This document shows, in pieces, positions 39,601 through 49,200 of a stretch of DNA of 64,000 bases. The notes under the pieces were generated by a model, which was given only the letters and a program-made list of their open reading frames with translations, was not told the DNA's origin and did no database searches. Source of the DNA: Rhynchonema sp. JSB1_4 (taxonomy: Eukaryota > Nematoda > Chromadorea > Monhysterida > Xyalidae); contig JASAMV010004497.1 of assembly GCA_030248065.1 (NCBI GenBank), positions 1 through 64,000 on the forward strand, given 5' to 3'. The translations under genes were made by a program, and so were the position numbers. The stretch's first letter is position 1. Every line of letters starts with the position of its first letter.

Positions 39601-40808
39601 TGGAAGTTCCTGCGTCACATCAACGACGTCGATCAATTGAATCAGCAGAAAATCGGCCGTTTGTTGGTGGACTGCAGATGGAATGGCGACTTCAGGCTGG
39701 CCGTGGAGTGGCACATTTACTGCGTTCTTGATGACGTGGCTCCGGATGGGACAACCTGTCAGGTATGGGTCTTTTTGTGGGTCACGTGACCGTCTGATGC
39801 ATTCACGCACTGACGATGCACTGGTGCACCGCCGGTCTGTGAAAACGGGATGAAACTTACACAGGCCACCATTGGCAACTGAGTTTTGCTTGTCCAAGGT
39901 TGTTCTGATAACACATTTGATAACACATGTACAGAATCCCTGAAAATCAGGGTCATTCACCGTTTTCCCTTGCTGATTCAGGCATGCGACAGCACGCAAG
40001 CCGACCGCGTTGTACAATTGTTCGGTGACTGCAGTTACGATATGAGCACAATGGAGCTGAAACCGGTGCAAACGACGCGCACTGGCTCGCCCGTGCCTGC
40101 TCAGGTGGGGGTTGTATCTTTGTGCTGTGCCTTTTGAAGGGTACGGAAAAAACAGCGTAGGCAAGAACAGCGGCCTTTTTTATTGAGTCTGTGTCTTTGA
40201 CATTTGCGATTCAGGCTTAGGCTTGAGCATCCGCCTCCCCAATTACACATCTCTCTTTGAGTGGCCGCTAATTTGATCCCATTGTTTTTTCACCGCTGTG
40301 TTATCCGCCACAAGCATTTTACTTTGGTCCGTGAAACATAAGTATTCGGTCCAACTTGGTAATCGGTTTTTTTATGCGGCCTGCTTTTTGATTCCCTATT
40401 TTACCCCATTTTTTTCGGGCAGGGGCTGTGTCGTCAGTCCACTAACTGATGTTTCACATTCTGATGGTCTGTTTTCAATGGACCAGACCTACACAGTATG
40501 ATCAATTCCTCGTCAAAAATACCAGCCACTTTCTCACAGGACTTCCGCACGTGCTTGAAATGCGCCAAATGCGCGCTGCTTTACCACCGTCTGTTCCATG
40601 TCCGATACCGAATGTACACGGCGTGTGAGAATCAGGTTAACTACATATATTTTCTCTTAATATTTATTAAAAAATCTGTTTTTTTTAAAATGTTTAAAAA
40701 GTTCAGATCGATTTGGTTCGCGGCACGACCGCGTACATGCAGCCGAGCGTTGTGCTGGAGGAATGTCTCAGGAATAGGACATGGATGAGACAGGTATACC
40801 TGGGGTAA
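21621..40808 (+). CDS. DUF4211-domain Q/A-rich nuclear protein (QSER1/PRR12-like)
   Basis: Exons: 21621-21753, 22104-22220, 22327-22581, 23122-23265, 23746-23947, 24233-24368, 25108-25213, 25722-25865, 26334-26467, 26974-27118, 27534-27628, 27733-27990, 28445-28663, 29046-29258, 29531-29719, 30226-30369, 30665-30797, 30903-31059, 31684-31904, 37924-38075, 38168-38305, 38371-38448, 38531-38638, 38953-39054, 39099-39264, 39524-39762, 39982-40104, 40540-40635, 40707-40808. All 28 junctions keep phase, giving 1482 residues from an ATG (MEQRHVSPPRKPQQG). Residues 1 to about 500 are rich in Gln, Ala, His and Ser. A lysine-rich run (KKKKKKHKKDKKKRRRK) near residue 905 could be a nuclear signal. Exon 21 has LWKVDNQNLLQKF. 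Exons 25-29 (about 1242-1482) have the DUF4211 pattern: a helical start (LETYLHALLLHCL), RLLVDCRWNGDFRLAVEWH, a Cys pair (CQACD), then CLKCAKCALLYHRLFHVRYRMY. DUF4211 occurs in animal QSER1 and PRR12, linked to chromatin and DNA methylation control. Intron 19 hosts the PTR gene. The family call is from memory of the pattern. The last exon could instead splice at 40793. Confidence 0.75.
24720..24925. repeat. TAGCTTTT/CTAGTAAATTT repeat, inverted copy
   Basis: It ends TTTGGTTAAAAAAATCCATGG, the complement of the start of the 7866-8040 repeat. It lies in intron 6 of the DUF4211 gene. Confidence 0.7.
25215..25614 (+). mobile_element. TA-flanked MITE, longer subfamily, copy 4, at a splice donor
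   Basis: Ends are TATTGGTCGCACAATGAC and GTCATTGTGCGACCAATA, with the inner variant TATATGAGAATCCATCC. The left TA is bases +2/+3 of intron 7 of the DUF4211 gene (exon 7 ends at 25213), so the donor reads G|GTATTGG. Confidence 0.85.
26820..26935. repeat. GTCAAATCA-bounded dispersed repeat
   Basis: It reads ACTGCGGTCAAATCAAGACG ... TTTGATTTGACGACATAGTA, with a core TCTCGCGCTCATTTGGCGCTC. Related copies lie at about 52640-52755, 60950-61045 and 6930-7080. Confidence 0.65.
27279..27446 (+). mobile_element. 168-bp non-autonomous Helitron-like element
   Basis: It is bounded by TCTATACTACTAAAACAGG and ACGGGTCCCGTCTAG, flanked by A and T, with the terminal hairpin ACGGG-T-CCCGT. It is near-identical at both ends to the element at 354-990 and contains a run of 12 or more G. 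It lies in intron 10 of the DUF4211 gene. Confidence 0.8.
29925..30095. repeat. Fold-back element, family CAAACTACGCCAACACGAGC
   Basis: AACTACGCCAACACGAGCCC pairs with GGGCTCGTGTTGGCGTAGTT. It lies in intron 15 of the DUF4211 gene, and a related copy is at 59165-59360. Confidence 0.85.
32291..37235 (-). CDS. Patched-related (PTR) sterol-sensing-domain membrane protein
   Basis: Eleven minus-strand exons: 37235-37083, 36780-36604, 36136-36014, 35935-35573, 35499-35390, 35312-35164, 34910-34740, 34664-33851, 33781-33467, 32969-32825, 32540-32291. They total about 922 residues, the usual PTR length. The N-terminus has the family pattern HLGLFIGSHPTKLLFG plus a membrane helix, then NIREGYSPENAQS in the first extracellular loop and FRFDDFCWPTC. 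The sterol-sensing domain runs from about residue 280: KYVLGGLGLITAFVTVTI, GVDDAFLIMHSW, SLTNVIAFAIG, ALDLVYQLSCF. A second extracellular loop of about 200 residues precedes the C-terminal helical set with MAIGFTVDYTAHVTYHFY. PTR proteins are RND-type membrane proteins related to Patched and Dispatched; in nematodes many act in cuticle and moulting biology. Exon 9 reads in frame only if one base at about 33729-33730 is discounted, so the gene may carry a frameshift or a sequence error. Intron 1 uses a poor GTCAGC donor. The whole gene lies in intron 19 of the plus-strand DUF4211 gene. Confidence 0.88.
33101..33143 (-). repeat. Interstitial TTAGGC telomere-type repeat
   Basis: GCCTAAGCCTAAGCCTAACC is followed by a further (AAGCCT)4 run, which on the minus strand is (TTAGGC)n, the nematode telomere hexamer. 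Shorter runs of two to three units occur at 1727-1743, 24575, 40212 and 44937. Confidence 0.7.
34919..35067. repeat. Fold-back element filling most of PTR intron 6
   Basis: Arms TAAGGCCACTTTATACTTTG and ...GGTATAAAGTGGCCTTTA lie inside intron 6 (35163-34911, 253 bp). The interior CGATACACGCAACATTT is repeated in inverted form. Confidence 0.85.
37313..37510. repeat. CAGGCCC-rich repeat, copy upstream of the PTR gene
   Basis: TTTTCAGGCCCGGAAGTTCAGG units are followed by GGGCCTGAATCGG and GAACCTGTGCCCGGGA. It is homologous to 45402-45563. Confidence 0.7.
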
Positions 40809-40830
40809 TTTTTGGTTGAAAATGTTAAAA

Positions 40831-40836
40831 AATAAA
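40831..40836 (+). promoter_or_regulatory. Polyadenylation signal AATAAA of the DUF4211 gene
   Basis: A canonical AATAAA lies 23 bases after the TAA stop at 40806-40808. This supports reading the last exon straight through to that stop. Confidence 0.55.
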
Positions 40837-42090
40837 AAGTAACATCACCTCAGCCAATCACTTGGCGCGAAATGTACTGGAAATCGAACGTAAGGCCTTA
40901 TCAACACGGTTGATTCTTTTATTCAGTGTTTTGATGAAATTTAAGAGACATTGCATTTTTCATCCAATCCCAAATAGAGCCCCATGGAGCTCTACTTGAA
41001 CAAATCTATTCAATTGAGCCCCATGGGGCACTATTCGGGTGGCTGTAGCCAGAAAACTCCGGAACCTAGATCAGCACAGCCACACAACCGCTGTGTTATC
41101 ATGCCCATCTCTGTTCGCATTTTGTCAGTGTTGTTCTCAACGAACCTTTGTCGAAAATCAATATTCGTTTTCAGATTGTACAGCAAACACTGCAAGTTTG
41201 GCGGGACTTGACTGATGAGCTAAATGTTGGCAAACTGTGACCTCATGCGCCTGTTATGAGGTACTGTACCTTGGACATTTGGAGACCTTACGCATTGTGA
41301 AAAACTGCTCCGATGATTACGCTATTAAGACATGAACCATCACTCGTTCAAAAAGAAATAATTTAATGTTTTTGTTATTTTTGTGTGTTATACTATTGCG
41401 TTGATTGCTATTTGAGATACAGTATACTGAATGTGGTTTGTGTAGGTACGAATGCGTGTTGTACATGGAAATCTTTGTGCTTGCTTACTGTAACCATGAT
41501 TTGCATCACCTGATCATGTTATTTGCTTGTATATGTTCATGTTATTCATTTCACACCCGCAGCAATTGATTTATACACCTATCATGTGATGTTTCACGGT
41601 GCGTATATTTAAGAATGTTGTCATGTCATCCCATCCCATCGCTTGTGTGCAGCAAAAATAACGCCAGAAATTTTTCGGACAATTGTGTAAAAAATAGCCA
41701 ACGAATTCTCAAGCGACACACGAGTGGTTGGTTGGCTGACTCCAACGAGTTTTGAAAAAACGAATAAAAACGTGAAATGAATAAAAATTGCATCTAACCG
41801 GTGCGGCTGTGTAAACTTTGGTGTATGTTTCGAAGCTTGAATGTGTTCTGTCATACGCAGTAAGCCACAATATTCCAACGGAATGTGGAGTATTATCGCT
41901 GTGTATATTTTTACGTTTCTAGGTCGCTTGAATTTTCTATACGGTGCATCCTTTACTGCTTGTTGGCTGCTACATTTGCCACAAAATATCTTTTCGCACG
42001 GCCGCACGCTCTTTCGGTATTTAAGAACTTTTCCCGGATATCGTACAGATGCCATCAAACCAACATTGTTTCTACCAAATATAGGTAAGG

Positions 42091-42512
42091 GCGGACTTAC
42101 AGTAGGTTGAACACGGAAACCGGAACACGGAAATATTTCCGTGTTCCGTGAATATTTTGGAGAATCACGGAACACGGAAATATTTCCGTGTTCCGCGAAT
42201 GTTTTGGAGAATCACGGAACACGGAAATATTTCTGTGCCACGGAACACGGCAATGATTCAAGCACGCAAACGATGCTTTTGCAGTGATGATGACAAAAGC
42301 CAGCGTGCTGACGTCAAAAGCCCGCGTGTTGACGCAAACAGCAACTACTATTCACACGGAAATATTTCCGTGTTCCGTGAAAATAAAAAAACACGGAAAC
42401 CAGAAATATTTCCGTGCCACGGAAATATTTCCGTGTACGGAAATCCACGAAACTGGTTTGTATGTAAATTATTTCCGTGTTCCGGTTTCCGTGTTCAACC
42501 TAAGTTCGCACT
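42091..42512. repeat. Fold-back element built of ACGGAAATATTTCCGT palindromes
   Basis: It begins GGACTTACAGTAGGTTGAAC and ends GTTCAACCTAAGTTCGCAC. In between, about six copies of GGAAATATTTCCGTG alternate with ACGGAACACGG. Confidence 0.85.
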
Positions 42513-42661
42513 AATCATTCTACATTTCCTGCATTGTGGTCTGGCGAATAGACACACACACCCATACGCGTCGAGGCGTATAACGAACGGGCCGGTATTA
42601 TGTGTGTGTGCTGCGGTGCACAGTGTATTGAGCGTGCGTGCGTTGGGTTTATGAGTGATTC

Positions 42662-42793
42662 TGAGCCGCAGCCAGACCGCGTTCCCGTAGCTCAGTTGGT
42701 AGAGCAACTGGCTGTCCAGGCCTGGTGGCTAGAAGGTCGGAGGTCCGAGTCCTTCCGGGAGCATACGTTTGGTGTGGCGGCTCAGAGTTCACA
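42662..42793 (+). repeat. tRNA-derived SINE-like repeat, copy 2
   Basis: It is nearly identical to 10289-10420 from GAGCCGCAGCCAGACCGCG to TCAGAGTTCACA. Box B has one change (GGTCCGAGTCC). Confidence 0.75.
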
Positions 42794-42865
42794 GCATCAT
42801 CAACCTCTTTCTGCAGCCTGCCGGCCTGATGTTTCACTAAATTCGCTTTGAGCAACACCGAACTT

Positions 42866-43098
42866 GGTGATCGGATAGGATCGGAAGTGATCTGTCTGGG
42901 TCACGTGAGTTTTCTGAATTAAGGATATTAAAAGATTTAGTGATGCCACTAATTTCGTCCAGCTACATATACGTTTTACTTCGGGTGACATCTTTTACGC
43001 TGGACGAAGTTAGCGGGCTGCTCCAGTAAATTTCTTGATATCCTTAATGCAAGAATCACGCGCGACCAACGCAAGTCACATCCGATCACCAAGTTTCA
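42866..43098. repeat. Fold-back element, family AACTTGGTGATCGGAT
   Basis: AACTTGGTGATCGGATAGGA pairs with ATCCGATCACCAAGTTT, with inner arms TTAAGGATAT / ATATCCTTAA. Related fragments occur at 12120-12305, 22625-22925 and 53905-53945. Confidence 0.8.
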
Positions 43099-43195
43099 AG
43101 GCCTAACTATACTTTGTTCTCTCAGAGAACAAAGAACAAATTCTCGCGCGCTGATTGGTCCACGTATGTTCAACAGCCGATCAGCGCGCAAATCC
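43098..43195. repeat. Truncated arm of the 9786-9922 fold-back family
   Basis: It matches GCCTAACTATACTTTGTTCT through to AACAGCCGATCAGCGCGC, then stops; the second arm is missing. It lies immediately upstream of the SLC5 gene. Confidence 0.8.
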
Positions 43196-43277
43196 CCCAA
43201 AAAAACAAAAAAACCGACCTTTACTTCTGTCTCTTTCAGAAGAATATTGTACAAAGCATACAGACGTGACAATCAAA

Positions 43278-46200
43278 ATGTCCAGTTTCGGTACCGTCGA
43301 TTTCCTTGTGTTCATATTCACCTTGCTGCTGTTTGCGGTGATCGGTGTTTTCTTCGCCGTTCGCGGCCAGAACACATCACAAGCCGTGCTGTTGGGCAAC
43401 AGGTTATTGTATTTTTTGCTGTTTTTTCTTTATTTTTTATATCTCACGACGAATTTGAAGCGTCTTTTTTCAGACAATTCTCAATTGTCCCAATGGCGCT
43501 GACTGTAATGGCCACTTTTCTATCCGCCGTTAGTCTGTTGGGATTTCCGGTCGAAATCTACACTTATGGCACCATGATGTATTGGTAAGATTTGAGGATC
43601 CAGTTTTTTGATAAGCTTTTTGAAGATGATTATTGTTCAATGCTTTTCTCGTTGTGTTTCAGGTACGCGCTTATGTACTGTTTTGCATTCCCCGTTTCGG
43701 CCTATGTCTTTCTGCCAACCATCTACAAGCTGAAATTGACCAGCGCCTATCAGGTTCATAAAAGAATTTGAAGGTTTATGCGGGTGTGCTTTGTGGGCAC
43801 GTGCAACGTATATGACGCGTGGTGGGGTTACGGTTTCGACCCAAAGTCCAGTACCGCGGCTGCCTGGGTTTCGTCAGTTAGCTGGACAGCCAGGGCTAGC
43901 CCCAAAAACCTGATGATACAGTTTCAGTGCCACGCCAGAAAGTTTGAAGGTTGTTTCAAATTCATTATTGCCCAAAAATATCGGGCACGTCTAACCTACA
44001 TATAACTACATTCTTCTTCTAATTCTTCATCATAGCAGCGTACAACGCCGCAAAGCAGACACAAACAAACCAAGCAAAAAAAGAGCAGGGCCAAAAAGAA
44101 GAACCGCGGCAACCCCGATCAATCAGCAGCAGCGATCGTTTTCAGTCGAGTATTCACTATACAAAGTGGTAGATACTGTAGATTGGAGATTAATGACCGA
44201 TTAAGGATCACTGTCTGTCACAAGAATGAAGCGGGATGGATGCACTTTATTTTTGCAGTACCTCGAGCTTCGATTCCACGCCAGCGTGCGACTGGCTGCG
44301 TCCACAATGTTTGTGCTGCAAATGCTGCTGTATTTGGCTGTTGTACTGTACGCGCCCTCATTGGCACTGAGCCAGGTTGGGTTTTTAAAATGTCCTGGAT
44401 TGTCTTTAGTTTGTGAATTCAGCATGAAATTTGAAGTTTTTCAATAATGATCTCCAGGTCACACCGTTATCAATGTCGGCCAGTATTCTAACTACGGGCT
44501 TATTGGCCGCATTCTACACGGCTATTGTGAGTTTGAAAATTTTCAACCTTTTTGAAACATTTCTTATCTGGTCAATGTATACAGCGAAAAAAATTTCGAG
44601 TGACGCTGTCGCTATAAAGCATGTACGAACGGCGGTAATCAGTTGGGCTGAGGGTCAATTTCAAAACAATTCAATGCGGGGGAGTATTTCACTACAACAC
44701 GGTTGGGTCACCGTTCACCGTCGTCAAGAAGACACCCTGTACCATGTGCACAATATTCGCAGGGCGGCGCCAAAGCCGTTGTCTACACATCTGCACTTCA
44801 AATGTGCCTGATTCTGTTCGGTCTGACCACAATTGTGCTGACGGGGCTCAGTGAGACCGGTGGCATTGCGAATGTACTGGAAGTGAACGATCAAGGTCGA
44901 CGTATTCAATTTGACGAGTGAGTTTTCGGTGCTGGTTAGGCTTAGGCTTGCATCCTTGTCCTGGGTTGGGGTTTGACCTTTACCCACCCGCCTATAAAAG
45001 CGTGGACTTGGGCCACGGCATGAATCAGCCGTGTGAGCCATCAGTGGTGTAAGCGGGACCCGAGAATGCCAAATAAGATCCGTGGCTTGGCGCGCTTCGT
45101 ATCTTCGATTTCAGAACGAAAAGTTTAAGAAATATGGCCCGACTAGTGTATTTTTGCGCATCCGTCAAACATCACTGAAAACGCCAACATATTATACGGC
45201 GGTTTATTCGGAAATACTTCCGAATTCCAGCTTAGACTTACTCATCTTGGAATTATTTGCCATTCTCTGGGTAAGTCATCGCAGTTGACAAGCCATGCCA
45301 GAATGCGACAAGCTTGATTCTTACATCAAGGTGTGATGCCAGTGAGGATCGCCCGCTATAGACAAACTGGCAATTAAAACTTCATAATCACTAGGACTGA
45401 ATTATCCCGCCACTTTTCAGGCCCGGAAGTTCAGGCCCAGTTTTTCAGGCCCAGCACATTTGACCCATTTGTGGGCTTACTTTCCAGCGGGTCTGAATCG
45501 ACTGGGCCTGCATGGCCTGGCCTGAACCTGTGCCCCGGGAGAACCTTTGCACAATAAGACTGAATGGTACCACCGCAAACCACAATCCTTATTTTTCTAA
45601 GTTGAATCACAAATGAAAGTTTTGAAAAGCAACCAAAAATTTCAGTTTCCGTCCCGACCCCACAATTCGACATTCATTCTGGTCTCTATTCATCGGAGGC
45701 TCGTTTATGATCTGGTCCCTATTCTCTGCCAATCAAATGACCCTACAGCGATACGTATCGATGCCGACGCTGAAAGCTGCTCAAAAGTTGGACATTTCCT
45801 GGCTTTTGTTGTTTTTTGAAAACAATCTCAAAAAAATTTTTTTTCTGCGCAGAATTCTGCTCATCAACATTCCGTTCAACATTATCGCCATATCCTTGTA
45901 CACAATTATTGGCCTGGTCATTTATGGGACGTACGCAAACTGTGATCCGAAAATGAACGACTTGATCAAAAAACCAGATCAGGTTTGTTTGTTATATTTT
46001 TATCATTTTTAAAAAGTTTAAAATTATTATTTTTTATATAATGTTCGTCAGCTGCTGCCTTTCTACGTAATGGACCGCCTGGCGCATTTAACCGGCATGC
46101 CTGGCCTGTTTGTGTCCGCAATCTACAGTGCTGGATTGAGGTATGTGAAAATACTGTATTTTTATTCATTTCTTTTCGTCGTTTTCTGAAACTTTATTTT

Positions 46201-49200
46201 GAGACAATTTTTTTAATCGGCAGCACTCTATCGGGTGGTTGTAACTCATTGAGCGCAGTTCTGTACGAGGATTACATCAAGCCTCTGCTGATCATCGTTC
46301 AATACCGAAACAACAGGCCCAGATCAATGGAGGGCAATACGGGTGCAGTTGTGACGAAAATCATCAGTAAGTTTGGTCTTTGGTTCATTGGTCCATTTTG
46401 TACTTGCGAACGAAGCTGGACGTGAATGTCGATTTTGTGCATTGCAAAACATGAAAGCTTCAATGATCCAATCTGTAAAAAAGCAGCAATGATGATATCG
46501 CAGAAAATTCTAACGCTACTGGTACAGCGACGTTGCACTCATGGCTCTTCAGTCTTCTGCTGAGTGTGCGAGCAAGGGCAAAAGGTTATGCACATAGGTA
46601 CAGTATGTACGCATGGGATGAAATGAGAAGGGGCGAAAGCGTGGATGGACTGCGGCAAATATAATGACACCAACGTCAATACAGTTTAAAAAAATTCTTG
46701 ATCCATCACTGATACACCGGTTCATACCAATTCCATCCTTGGGCTGTTTCTGGTTTCACATAGTCGAACGTTTGATAATCGGTGTACATAATGTACTGCA
46801 GCACACAGCCGTCTGCAGAATGAAAAATAAAGTTGCGCCTGGTTGTTGTTTCAAAATCAACGCTTAAAACTGAGAAAATAATGAGCTTTGAGAACGCCAA
46901 CCAGTAGTCGGATTATGAGCGAAACTGACACATGCGCGTTCTTTGAAACATTCAGTGGCGCAGCTCATCTTTGACCCAACGCTGAACGATATCTGACCGC
47001 CTGGCTCGGCCTTGTAGTCTTGCGCAACGAGCCCGTACGCTTCTTGTGCAGCGTGAACATCGGCTGAGAGTATAATGAAGACAAAAGTTGGTCATTGTTG
47101 TTCCATCTTTTACGGTTTGTTTGCAGACAATGATTTTTGAATCCGTGTCGTATTGTGCTACGTGTATCGTGTCGTATCGCACGCAGTCGTTGTTCCACCG
47201 AACACATTTGCCCTATTGGCACTGCATCACCAACAGTGCGGCGGAAGCACTTACGAAATTCGCAGATCACATAGCAGGCGGCGTATGTTTCCTGGAAATC
47301 GCTGACTCCGTCGGCGAGATTGTTGGGGTGCGTTGCGAATCCAACAAATCCGACGTTGTGCGTCCCATCTGGATCATCGGGATTGTGGATCGCGTTTGTG
47401 TGTTTCAACCAGGGAAGCACATCGCTCGGTATTGGTCGCACAATGACTATATAAGAATTGGTCAATTTTTTTTCCTGAATCGTGAAGAGGGAAAGTGACG
47501 GGGCAATGACGTTGCGTTGCGTAATCGCACACAAAGTATGTAGTAAAGAGAATGTTTCAGACCTGCGGCAACGTGGTTGATCTGCTAGATTATTTTTAGC
47601 TGTAAATGTTTTGTAAAAAATACAAGTAGCATAGTGGTTAAGGTTGAACCTGAAGATCAGGGTAGATGAATTCTGATTTAGTCATTGTGCGACCAATACC
47701 TATAGTGTTTCCTGTTTTTCTTGGTCCAAGCAAACGCGCGGGCCCGTGTTATAACTGAACTTCTAGTTGAGGTCGAGATTCCAATTTCGATTCAATCAGG
47801 CAGCTGGCAAAAACGTGTCAAAGTTTGCCTGCGGAATCTAACAACAACAATGTTTCACATGCTCGCTGTGAGCTTTGTGCGTGTGCGCTGCCAGCATGTC
47901 AATGAAACATTTCACCATGTTTGCTGCTGAGTGTCGTGCTTGGATTAACAAGGACACATTCTTAATCTCTTTCATTGGTTTCTGAAATCTCGACCCCAAA
48001 CTGGAGTTTAGTTATAACGTGGGGTAGCTTGTTTCCTTTGACTTGCATAAAAAGGAAACACTATACAGTATGTATAGTATTTCCTTTTTATGCAAGTCAA
48101 AGGAAACAAGGTGCCCCACGTTATAACTCAACTCAAGTTTGGGGTCGAGATTTCAGAAACCAATGAAAGAGATTAAGAATGTATCCTTGCAAATCCAAGC
48201 ACGACACTCAGCAGCAAACATGGTGAAATGTTTCATTGACATGCTGGCAGCGCACACGCACAAAGCGCACAGCGAGCATGTGAAACATTGTTGTTGTTAG
48301 ATTCCACAGGCAAACTTTGACACGTTTTTTTCCAGCTGCATGATTGAATCGAAATTGTAATCTCGACCTCAACTAGAAGTTCAGTTATAACACGGGCCGG
48401 CGTGTTTCCTTGGACCAAGAAAAACAGGAAACACTATATGTTAAAATACACAGCGCACATAGTTATTGACGAGATTAGTGTAAAATGGAGTGCACGCGCA
48501 GTGCATTCAAACCAGGCTGTTTCAGCCAGCATGGGTCGTAATCGTGATAACATATTGGCCGGCTATGAATCTTAGCCATGTGTTCTGCCGGAGTTTTCGA
48601 ACTTGAAGCCTATAGGAACATTAAGTTCAAATTCTTCACTTTATAAAGCCGTTGAGGGCTCTGTCTATTCGGGGGTGGGGGCTTTAAGTAGAAAACACAG
48701 GTCGATTTTGGAAGGGAGCATGTTATGTACATGTATGCTCACTGGGAAGAATGTGTGGTTTTACCACACATTTTTTCTTGGTTTTTCATGAAAAAATGTG
48801 TGGAGTGCTGCACCTACACATTAAGTGTGGTTATCATGAAAAAATGTGTGGTTTTTAACACGTGGGGTATAGCAGCCCAATGCCACACATTATGTGTGGT
48901 GTTTACGCCCACGCTCTTGCCCCACACATTAATGTGTGGTTTTCATACTTGGCAAATTTTGGTTCCGAATGCACTTTTATTCGATTTAATAGAAATAAAC
49001 TGATTCCACACAAGCGCAGTTACACAACTGAAGTAAGATGTATAAGTTTCGATGCTATTTCTGAGGGACTTATGCTACAACAATGTATATTTGATGAAAA
49101 GAACTAAACCTAAGGTTAAAGGGGGCCTTTCGCATTTCAAACCCCCTTCAAACCTCGCATGTGTTTAGACAGTGGTCAAGGCGTCATAAAAGTCAAACAC

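Larger units (their letters stand above)
40809..43277. other. Spacer between the DUF4211 and SLC5 genes
   Basis: No exon is evident. It holds a palindromic ACGGAAATATTTCCGT array (42091-42512), a tRNA-derived SINE (42662-42793), a fold-back element (42866-43098) and a truncated fold-back arm (43098-43195) that runs to within about 80 bases of the SLC5 start. The SLC5 promoter must lie in or next to this repeat cluster. Confidence 0.5.

Noticed and set aside
41621..42175. 184-codon minus-strand open frame
   Set aside because: It runs into the ACGGAAATATTTCCGT palindrome array, has no splice or family signal, and its composition is repeat-like.
46965..47534. 189-codon minus-strand open frame as a single gene
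   Set aside because: Only its first part is lectin exon 4; the tail is intron and the PAN-like exon read in the wrong frame.
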